This document shows positions 1 through 6,268 of a stretch of 12,961 nucleotides of DNA, in pieces (the stretch's first letter is position 1; every line of letters starts with the position of its first letter). This DNA comes from Syntrophus sp034006265 (lineage in GTDB: Bacteria > Desulfobacterota > Syntrophia > Syntrophales > Syntrophaceae): NCBI GenBank assembly GCA_034006265.1, contig JAVETB010000078.1, positions 1 to 12,961 on the forward strand, in the 5' to 3' direction. A model generated the notes under the pieces. That model searched no databases, had not been told where the DNA came from, and saw nothing but the letters and a program-made list of their open reading frames with translations. A program made the position numbers and the translations under genes.

Positions 1-168
1 GTGTGCCAATAGGCTCGTCTTTCCTCTTTGGTCATCACAGCTTGCCTCCCATAAAGAAATTCGTTCTTTGTGGGAAGCTATAACTCTGGGAATGACAGAT
101 GTGAAGATGGGTACATCAGACGGTTACATTGAAACCGCAACAACGTCAACACGATAGAGTCATCAAAT
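1..168 (+). promoter_or_regulatory. CRISPR upstream flank (possible leader) with hairpin
   Basis: This stretch lies 5' of the first repeat, on the side where type I-C arrays carry their leader. It contains a strong inverted repeat: 48-58 pairs with 64-74 (11 bp, one G-U, 5-nt loop). After a 4-nt bulge on the 5' side, 39-43 (AGCTT) pairs with 75-79 (AAGCT). A TATAAC box at 79-84 resembles a -10 element, but I see no good -35 at the right distance. No U-tract follows the hairpin on either strand, so it is not a standard terminator. Assigning it as leader rests only on repeat orientation; no cas gene is visible. Confidence 0.4.
104..135 (+). repeat. Possible degenerate CRISPR repeat (only 3' tail conserved)
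   Basis: The last eight bases (128-135, ATTGAAAC) equal the 3' handle of the array repeat. They are followed by 33 nt (136-168) before the first perfect repeat, which is exactly the commonest spacer length in this array. The remaining 24 positions match the repeat no better than chance. It may be a decayed repeat, a recombination scar, or coincidence. Confidence 0.3.
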
Positions 169-993
169 GTCGCCCCCCGCGCGGGGGCGTGGATTGAAAC
201 TTCTTTATCTAATGTAATCGGGAACCCTGAGATAAGTCGCCCCCCGCGCGGGGGCGTGGATTGAAACAAATTGAGTCGGTCTGTGCAGGTGGCGAGCATG
301 GTCGCCCCCCGCGCGGGGGCGTGGATTGAAACCTCTGTGGCTGTGACGTGCCAGGATGCAGACGGGGTCGCCCCCCGCGCGGGGGCGTGGATTGAAACCT
401 CAAATCATGGACCGGAGTGTCCATGCGCGGGGTCGCCCCCCGCGCGGGGGCGTGGATTGAAACCGATACATCCCAGACTAACCAAACCGTGACATACGCG
501 TCGCCCCCCGCGCGGGGGCGTGGATTGAAACCGGAAAGTGCTGTGATCCGGGAAGGACGCCGCCTCTGTCGCCCCCCGCGCGGGGGCGTGGATTGAAACC
601 CAAGGTCGAATACACTCCCACAACGTATGAATGTCGCCCCCCGCGCGGGGGCGTGGATTGAAACAAGGCGAACGGGACGCTGAACGGTACGGCCAGCGTC
701 GCCCCCCGCGCGGGGGCGTGGATTGAAACACGACTGCACCATATTATGACTGATAATAACCTGTCGCCCCCCGCGCGGGGGCGTGGATTGAAACGCCATA
801 CTCCTGCCATGATTTCAGCGTCCGGGGAGTCGCCCCCCGCGCGGGGGCGTGGATTGAAACCTCACCTGACCTCACCACAAGGCTGTCTTGGTCTGTCGCC
901 CCCCGCGCGGGGGCGTGGATTGAAACGGGAACTATCCCCGGTCATTTCCGAATTTCAGACCGTCGCCCCCCGCGCGGGGGCGTGGATTGAAAC
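169..993 (+). CRISPR. CRISPR array, 13 repeats / 12 spacers, type I-C-like repeat
   Basis: Thirteen identical 32-bp repeats start at 169, 236, 301, 367, 432, 500, 568, 633, 698, 763, 829, 895 and 962. Each begins GTCGCCCCCC and ends GTGGATTGAAAC, with a GC-only hairpin (CGCCCCC paired with GGGGGCG) between. The twelve spacers are 35, 33, 34, 33, 36, 36, 33, 33, 33, 34, 34 and 35 nt, all unique, and none matches elsewhere in the window by eye. Repeat length, stem and ATTGAAAC tail are those known for subtype I-C, in which Cas5d cuts 3' of the stem to leave an 11-nt 5' handle. The plus strand is therefore the expected crRNA strand. All repeats are perfect, including the distal one, so the array is either young/active or truncated at its right end. 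No cas genes lie in this window. Confidence 0.98.
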
Positions 994-1264
994 ATAAAGC
1001 TGCCACCCCGCCGCCCTCGCTTTCCGCGCGATTCCTGGCTTTTTGCCCCTCGTCCAGGACGGACTGCCGCTGAGCTTCCGTGTCGGCTGTTTTCGCCTCG
1101 ATGGTCCTGGTCGTCATCATGTTCCCCACATGCTTGGAAATGAGCGTCCCCAGGCGATATGCCGCCTTGGCATCATCGGGCTCATCAAGAGTACGCTCAG
1201 AAGGATTTTCATCCACAGCTGATCGCGGCTTGTCACTGGTTTGAAAGGAAAGGAAAAACGACTA
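994..1264 (-). pseudogene. Coding-like remnant abutting the CRISPR array
   Basis: On the minus strand the frame is open from just after a TAG at 1262-1264 down into the last repeat. Before the repeat it encodes about 90 residues with protein-like composition: charged, Ala/Glu/Arg-rich, including DEPDDAKAAYRLGTLISKHV and then TEAQRQSVLDEGQKARNRAE. Beyond 994 the frame only translates repeat and spacer sequence. The only long start is a GTG at 1216, with no Shine-Dalgarno in front. It looks like an internal piece of a gene whose start and end are both missing. I do not recognise the family; a phage or mobile-element origin is possible but unsupported. A chance open frame in GC-rich DNA is the alternative. 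Confidence 0.3.
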
Positions 1265-1272
1265 ATCAAGGC

Positions 1273-4011
1273 TTAACCGGGGGAAATCAAGCGGCTGAGC
1301 GCTTCAACCAATTGCTTTACAGTGAAGGGTTTGCTCAGGTAGTCATCCATGCCTGCGGCCAGGCACACGTCGCGGTCACCTTCCATGGCGTGAGCGGTCA
1401 ACGCGAGAATGGGGATCCGGGAGCTTCCCGATTCCTGCTGACGGATGATCATGGTGGCTTCATAACCGTCCAGTTCCGGCATTTGGCAATCCATGAGGAT
1501 CACATCATAAGCGGCGCCGGCGATGCGTTCCAGGCATTCATTTCCATTGGAGGCCACCTCGACGCTGCAGCCAATGGATTCCAGCATGGCCTTTCCCACT
1601 TCCTGGTTTACTTCGTTGTCTTCCACAAGCAGAATTCTGCATCCGGCGAAGCTTGAGGAAAAGGGCTTCTGCATGAGCCCCTCGTTTCCATTTTTGCCCT
1701 CGGATGCCTCTCTACCGTCTCCGGGTCTCAAGGCTTTGAGAAGCTCGGTCTGGAGGAGCGGTTTGGAGAGGTAAGCGTGAACGCGGTATTCCAGGTTCTC
1801 ACGTTCGGTCCGGGGGATATCCGGGGAGGTGACCACAATCAGCTTCAAGTTGTCCAGGCTTGAATCCATCTGAATGACCTTGGCAAGATCGAAGCCATTG
1901 GTCACCAGCAGCGCTGCGCCCAGGATGACGAAATCATAAGGATTTCCCTGCCAGACCGCCGACTGGAGCACGTGCAGAGCCCGGCGTCCGCTCTCCGCCT
2001 TTTCCGCTTCCGCCCCCAGCCCCTGTAATTGGTGGCACAGCACGGTGCGGTCCGCTTCATTGTCCTCCACGACAAGAACCTTCAGCCCCTCCAGTGATTT
2101 GCCGGGATGGAGGCCCTCTTCGGGCTTCAGAACCTTCTGTTCTTCCAGGACAAGCGTGAACCAGAATGTGGACCCCTGTCCGGGCTGACTCGTGACACCC
2201 ATTGTGCCGCCCATCATCTGGGCAAGCTGTTTTGCGATGGCCAGGCCGAGACCCGTTCCGCCGAAACGCCTCGTGACCGATCCGTCTCCCTGGGAAAAGG
2301 CCTCGAAGATGTCCTGCTGCATTTCCTCCGAAAGCCCGATTCCCGTGTCAGAGACTTCAAACTTGAGCTGCAGCCGCCCCCTGTCCCGGTTGAGCACGGC
2401 CACACGAACGGCCACTTGGCCCTGTTCGGTGAACTTGATGCCGTTGCCGACAAGATTTACCAGAATCTGGCGAATTCGGCAGGCATCACCCCGCAGCAAA
2501 GAAGGCACGTCCTCCCCGATACGATAGGCCAGCTCCAGGTCCTTGCGCTGGGCGCTTTCCGTCAGGAAGCCGATCAAGTCTTCCAGGAGATTGTGGAGAT
2601 TGAACTCGATGAGGGATAGCTCCATCCGACCGGCTTCTATCTTGGAAAAATCCAGAATGTCATTGATGACGCTCAGGAGGGAATCGCCGGAGGAGCGTGC
2701 CATTTTCAGGAATCGTTTCTGCCGATCGGACAGGTGTTCGGTGGACAGAAGTTCCATCATGCCCAGGATCCCGTTGAGTGGGGTGCGGATTTCATGGCTC
2801 ATATTAGCCAGGAACTGAGACTTGGCCTTGCTGGCGCTTTCCGCATCCTTCTTCGCCTTCTTGAGAGAATTCTCCCACCGTTTACGCTCTGTAATGTCCC
2901 TGACGATGCCCAAGGTATACCATTCACCTTGAGCATCGAGTGAAGAGGACAGGGAGATCTCCACCTGTACCCGCGCGCCGTCCTTTCGGATGGCCGGCAC
3001 TTCGGCGATAGATCCCTTCAGGGGCCCCTTGCCGGGCCGTTGAAGCTTCGTCCTGTCCGCCGCACAGTCCACATCTGCTGCCGACGGGCCCAGGAGTTCC
3101 TGGAACGGCTTCCCGATGACTTCTGTCTCGGTATAGCCGAAGATCCGCTCCGCGGCAGGATTCCAATAGGTAACCTGGCCGTGCTGATCGGTGACAACGA
3201 TTCCATCGTGGGCGGATTTTGCCAGGAAACTCAACGTTTTCCTGCTCTGGTGAAGCTCGGCTCTGACCCGTCGCCGATCTTCTTCGGACTGCAGCGCCGT
3301 GATCAGGATTCGAAGGTATTCGCGATCCGCCTCGTTCAGGGTTATCTGTCCGCCATAACCCAGAAAGAGTATGCCGGGCTGCTTGCCGGAACGGCTGAAT
3401 TTCTGGTAGACCGCTGTTTGAAAAGGGCCGCTGAAAGGGGGATGCAGGATGGACAGATCGCTTCCGGACTCCCGGAATGTGTCGTCGGACAGGACCGCCG
3501 TAAAAACCTCACTGGGATTTCGATGCAGATTGGCATCCCCTCGACTCCAGTATGCGATCGGCTTGAACGAATCCCCGGACAGAACGGCGTATTCAACCTG
3601 GGAGGCCTGAAGCTGACTTCCGCAGAGGGCAATAAGGCGCTGAATGTTCTCCCTTGAGTCGATCCCGAAACTAAGCAGGCACTCATTGAGCAGCGACAGC
3701 CGTTTCTCCGCCCGCTGACGCTCCTGGATTTCGATGACGAGTCGATCATTGGTCTGAACCAGATCCCGGGTTCTCTCGGCGACGAGTCTTTCCAGATTCT
3801 GGCGGTGGCGAAGCAGCTCCCTGTTGGCTTCAACCATTTCCTCCGAGCTCAGATCAAAGGCCCGTTCCAGCATGCCCCTGTCCTGGTCGAACTGGATATA
3901 GGTTTCGTTCACCACCTGCATCAAGGTCTTTACGCTCTTGGGGAGAGACGGCACGTCGCCCAGATATCGCTTGAGCTGACGTTGGAACAATCTGTGCGGC
4001 TGGTCGATCAT
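1273..4011 (-). CDS. Soluble hybrid sensor histidine kinase (GAF-like, PAS, HisKA, HATPase, two receivers)
   Basis: This 912-aa cytoplasmic hybrid kinase has no membrane segment. In order it has: a coiled coil (about 54-102), a GAF-like region (about 107-244), PAS (about 260-377), HisKA with SHEIRTPLNG (His406), and a HATPase domain with N box NLVGNGIKFT (about 519-528), G1 DTGIGL (555) and G2 GGTGLGL (584-590). Two receivers follow. Receiver 1 (about 643-765) keeps the acidic pair in VVEDNE and the Lys of YLSKP, but Gly698 replaces the phospho-accepting Asp. Receiver 2 (about 791-912) is complete (ILMDCQMPELDG, Asp841; Lys in YLSKP). I chose the ATG at 4011: it overlaps the FIST stop (ATGA) and has GAGAGG at 4017-4022, 5 nt away. 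The frame extends 18 codons further up to 4065 inside FIST, without support. It probably autophosphorylates in response to its FIST partner or a PAS/GAF ligand and passes phosphate to receiver 2. No Hpt domain or output regulator is visible. Confidence 0.95.
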   Translation of the reverse strand: MIDQPHRLFQRQLKRYLGDVPSLPKSVKTLMQVVNETYIQFDQDRGMLERAFDLSSEEMVEANRELLRHRQNLERLVAERTRDLVQTNDRLVIEIQERQRAEKRLSLLNECLLSFGIDSRENIQRLIALCGSQLQASQVEYAVLSGDSFKPIAYWSRGDANLHRNPSEVFTAVLSDDTFRESGSDLSILHPPFSGPFQTAVYQKFSRSGKQPGILFLGYGGQITLNEADREYLRILITALQSEEDRRRVRAELHQSRKTLSFLAKSAHDGIVVTDQHGQVTYWNPAAERIFGYTETEVIGKPFQELLGPSAADVDCAADRTKLQRPGKGPLKGSIAEVPAIRKDGARVQVEISLSSSLDAQGEWYTLGIVRDITERKRWENSLKKAKKDAESASKAKSQFLANMSHEIRTPLNGILGMMELLSTEHLSDRQKRFLKMARSSGDSLLSVINDILDFSKIEAGRMELSLIEFNLHNLLEDLIGFLTESAQRKDLELAYRIGEDVPSLLRGDACRIRQILVNLVGNGIKFTEQGQVAVRVAVLNRDRGRLQLKFEVSDTGIGLSEEMQQDIFEAFSQGDGSVTRRFGGTGLGLAIAKQLAQMMGGTMGVTSQPGQGSTFWFTLVLEEQKVLKPEEGLHPGKSLEGLKVLVVEDNEADRTVLCHQLQGLGAEAEKAESGRRALHVLQSAVWQGNPYDFVILGAALLVTNGFDLAKVIQMDSSLDNLKLIVVTSPDIPRTERENLEYRVHAYLSKPLLQTELLKALRPGDGREASEGKNGNEGLMQKPFSSSFAGCRILLVEDNEVNQEVGKAMLESIGCSVEVASNGNECLERIAGAAYDVILMDCQMPELDGYEATMIIRQQESGSSRIPILALTAHAMEGDRDVCLAAGMDDYLSKPFTVKQLVEALSRLISPG

Positions 4012-5150
4012 GGCTGCCTCTCGTAAAAGGTCGTGATCGTCATGGTCTGATTGTGGAGTTCGCACTTCGCCCCAGGCCGGAAGGGGGCAATCTCCCCATA
4101 GGAGTAGAATCCGGTCAGCGCCGCCTGATCTCCCAGAACTTCCCTGACGCTCTCAACCTCCTCTTCAACCCGTTGCTTCAGGATCAGTTTTCTTCCGATG
4201 CAGCTTATCAGGATCGCAAGGGAGGGGAAGTCGGCCCTGGTGGATTCAAGGCTGATTCTGGCGGCCTCGCTTGCTCCGTCAATCAGCCGTTCGAAGTTCG
4301 CCTTCATGAGGCGCACGATGGACCCCTGCGGAACATCTCCGGCGAAGGTCATGCTTCCCGATTCTTCGCATACCCCCAGGATCGTGCGGACTGTATTCAT
4401 GCCGCCGTTCCGGGTGCCCAGGCTCAGGGGAAACAGGAGGGCCGCGGCGGGAAGCTCCCGGGCATGCTCTCCGAGATACCGTTTGTACAGGTCGAGTGCG
4501 GATTTGTTGTCCAGTTCATAAACCGTATTTCCCACAGCCCGGGTCACCAGCCGGTCCGGTCCGAACTGGTCCCAGCCTCCGTAGGAGCCGTATCCGACGG
4601 AGAGGCGGTCTCCGTAAAACCCGATGGCCACAATGGCCTTTGTTCTGACGGTTCCATCCCAGATGACCCATGTTTCCCGGAAGCGGTCGCCGTCCGCAGC
4701 CAGTCCGCCCGTTATCGTCACCCGCTCAGGAAGCCCGGCCAAAAGGCCTCGCACCAGTTCGCTGCCGTTGATATTCAAACCGTCGGAGAGAACAAAGATA
4801 TGACGCAACCCGTCGCCGTTCAGGACCGCAGCCAGTTTGCGGCCGGCTTCCATGCTTTCTTCCGCGCCGTTGACATCAACTTGAGCGCCCCGCACCCGGG
4901 TGCCGTCAAATCGAACGGCGGTGACAATCCCCGTGCCGTCGTTCACCTGTGTGTCGGCGATCTCCCCCGCGGTCGAACAGCCTGTGATCAGGGCGGCTGG
5001 AAATGCTTTTCTTACAGAAGCCGGAAATTCGGTCTTCCGGAGAACCTTGCCGCCGCTGAAAACGAGAACCAACTGAACTTCCTCATCCGGTTCGGGCGCC
5101 TCCGGATGCCAGCTTCCGTCCGTGTCACATGTGTACTGAACCACCTTCAC
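4008..5150 (-). CDS. FIST domain sensory protein (FIST_N + FIST_C)
   Basis: A 380-aa soluble protein with the FIST (F-box and intracellular signal transduction) architecture. The N-terminal FIST domain covers about residues 20-195, with GCSTAGEI at 57-64 and TGGLAADGDRF at 147-157. The C-terminal FIST_C covers about 200-375, with LISCIGRK (314-321), GFYSYGEIAP (347-356) and LHNQTMTITT near the end, which are hallmark blocks. FIST proteins are thought to bind small ligands such as amino acids and are often encoded beside kinases or cyclic-di-GMP enzymes; here the next gene is a hybrid kinase overlapping by 4 nt. The best start is the GTG at 5150: AGGAGGTG lies at 5157-5164, 6 nt upstream. The frame stays open to a TTG at 5210, which has no ribosome site. 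The protein presumably acts as the sensory input for the kinase; that link is inferred from coupling. Confidence 0.93.
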   Translation of the reverse strand: MKVVQYTCDTDGSWHPEAPEPDEEVQLVLVFSGGKVLRKTEFPASVRKAFPAALITGCSTAGEIADTQVNDGTGIVTAVRFDGTRVRGAQVDVNGAEESMEAGRKLAAVLNGDGLRHIFVLSDGLNINGSELVRGLLAGLPERVTITGGLAADGDRFRETWVIWDGTVRTKAIVAIGFYGDRLSVGYGSYGGWDQFGPDRLVTRAVGNTVYELDNKSALDLYKRYLGEHARELPAAALLFPLSLGTRNGGMNTVRTILGVCEESGSMTFAGDVPQGSIVRLMKANFERLIDGASEAARISLESTRADFPSLAILISCIGRKLILKQRVEEEVESVREVLGDQAALTGFYSYGEIAPFRPGAKCELHNQTMTITTFYERQP

Positions 5151-5227
5151 AGGCAGCACCTCCTGTTCTGAAACGCGCCGCTGACGCTGCGTCCGTTGTT
5201 CTGCTGCCAACGCAGTTTTTCTGTCAT
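5147..5227 (-). CDS. Possible 26-aa upstream peptide coupled to FIST
   Basis: A short ORF starts with ATG at 5225-5227, has AAGGAA at 5233-5238 (5-nt spacing), and ends with TGA at 5147-5149, overlapping the FIST GTG start as GTGA. The peptide begins MTEKLRWQQNNGR and ends NRRCCL; it is basic, Gln/Asn-rich and has a Cys-Cys pair. The strong FIST ribosome site lies inside it. It could be a leader peptide that controls FIST translation by coupling, or a chance ORF; no family is recognised. The start, spacing and overlap together are better than expected by accident. Confidence 0.35.
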   Translation of the reverse strand: MTEKLRWQQNNGRSVSGAFQNRRCCL

Positions 5228-5334
5228 CGGTCTTCCTTCGGCGATTATGAAACGGTTGTCCAAAGCGGACTTGATCCTGCAGCAGAACAGTTGAAATCGC
5301 ACTCAGGTTTCATCCGTAGTTGATAAGGGCACTA

Positions 5335-5349
5335 AATTGCTTTGCAATT
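5335..5349. promoter_or_regulatory. Small perfect inverted repeat, possible operator
   Basis: AATTGC TTT GCAATT is a 6-bp perfect inverted repeat with a 3-nt centre. It lies midway between the divergent FIST and pcm transcription units and overlaps a weak minus-strand promoter candidate. The regulator is unknown, and a repeat this short may be coincidental. Confidence 0.2.
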
Positions 5350-5410
5350 GCCTTGCCATCAAGGATCTTTCCGCTGCATGAAGGGTAGCCGGTTCGGCAG
5401 TGATTTCCCC

Positions 5411-5440
5411 TTGATCGTGTAGATCCGGCCCGGTTATACT
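5411..5440 (+). promoter_or_regulatory. Candidate sigma70 promoter for pcm operon
   Basis: TTGATC (5411-5416) and TATACT (5435-5440) are separated by 18 bp, each one or two changes from consensus. Transcription would start near 5447, leaving a leader of about 93 nt before the pcm ATG at 5540. Confidence 0.5.
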
Positions 5441-5539
5441 GGCTTGGGGAAAAGGGACTTCCTGTGGGGGACTTTTTTATCTCTGCGGGCCATGTCGACT
5501 CCGGATGAAGCGGGGTGAACAGGATTCAAGGGGAAAACG

Positions 5540-6268
5540 ATGAAGCTCTTCCTTTTTGCGGCTGCGCTCCTTTTTTTCTGCGGTGCCTTGCCGGTTCAGG
5601 GCAGCGAATTCGAGGCTGAGCGAAAAAAGATGGTGAGGGAGGTGATGGCCGATGCGGCCTTGACCGCCCTGTACGTCGGAAGCTCGGCTATCAGCCCTTC
5701 CGTCATCAAGGCGATGGAAAAAGTGGAGCGGCATCGCTTTGTGCCGTCCGGACTGGTCCCCCTTGCCTACCTCAACCGCCCCCTTCCGATCGGGCACGGA
5801 CAGACCATCTCGCAGCCTTACATTGTGGCGCTGATGACCGACCTGATGAAGGTCAAACCCGGCGACCGGGTGCTTGAGATCGGAACCGGTTCCGGCTACC
5901 AGGCGGCGATTCTTGCCGAGCTGGCCGGTTCTGTGTACAGCATTGAAATCATCGAGGCGCTAGGCAGGGAGGCGGCCACCAGGCTGAAGGCGCTTGGCTT
6001 CCGCAACGTGAAAGCGAAAGTAGGCGACGGATACTACGGCTGGCCGGAAGCGGCGCCGTTCGATTCCATCATGGTGACGGCAGCCGCCAGCCATGTGCCT
6101 CCGCCGCTGGTCAGGCAGCTGAAGCGGGGCGGACGCATGGTCATCCCCATGGGCACGCAGTTTCTGACCCAGTCGCTGATGCTGGTGGAGAAAAAGCAGG
6201 ATGGGTCTATCATAAGCCGCCAGATCCTGCCGGTGCGCTTTGTTCCCCTGACCGGCGGGCATCAGTGA
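5540..6268 (+). CDS. pcm: Exported protein-L-isoaspartate O-methyltransferase
   Basis: A 242-aa Pcm-type enzyme that transfers the AdoMet methyl group to L-isoaspartyl residues in damaged proteins. Recognisable blocks are GHGQTISQPYIVALM (86-100), the AdoMet motif I VLEIGTGSGYQAAIL (111-125), the acidic SIEI after strand 2 (134-137), VGDGYYGWPE (161-170) and the C-terminal PVRFVPLTGG (231-240), all typical. It is longer than the roughly 210-aa cytoplasmic enzyme because it begins with a clear signal peptide: MKLF, a hydrophobic core, then a likely cleavage site near residue 21. The Cys at 14 does not sit in a lipobox. ATG 5540 is preceded by AAGGGG at 5528-5533 (6-nt spacing). The stop overlaps the next gene's ATG by one base, so the two are probably translated together. 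An envelope location raises the question of where its AdoMet comes from. Confidence 0.95.
   Translation: MKLFLFAAALLFFCGALPVQGSEFEAERKKMVREVMADAALTALYVGSSAISPSVIKAMEKVERHRFVPSGLVPLAYLNRPLPIGHGQTISQPYIVALMTDLMKVKPGDRVLEIGTGSGYQAAILAELAGSVYSIEIIEALGREAATRLKALGFRNVKAKVGDGYYGWPEAAPFDSIMVTAAASHVPPPLVRQLKRGGRMVIPMGTQFLTQSLMLVEKKQDGSIISRQILPVRFVPLTGGHQ

Larger units (their letters stand above)
5228..5539. other. Divergent intergenic region, FIST operon / pcm operon
   Basis: This stretch of about 310 bases carries the control region of two divergent operons. I see a plus-strand sigma70-like promoter (5411-5440) and a short perfect inverted repeat, AATTGC-TTT-GCAATT, at 5335-5349. On the minus strand, TTGCAA ... 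TATCAA with a 16-bp gap overlaps that inverted repeat and is a weak candidate promoter for the FIST operon. No RNA gene or further convincing ORF was found. Confidence 0.5.

Noticed and set aside
209..810. Several long open frames across the array, translating to FNPRPRAGGD / SIHAPARGAT / STPPRGGR motifs
   Set aside because: These are translations of the CRISPR repeat in different frames, a well-known annotation artefact of this repeat type.
1273..4065. Longer 930-aa form of the kinase
   Set aside because: The extra 18 codons overlap FIST and lack a ribosome site; ATG 4011 has GAGAGG and an ATGA overlap.
4053..5171. 372-codon plus-strand open frame opposite FIST
   Set aside because: No recognisable domain; FIST on the minus strand has hallmark motifs, a strong ribosome site and operon overlap.
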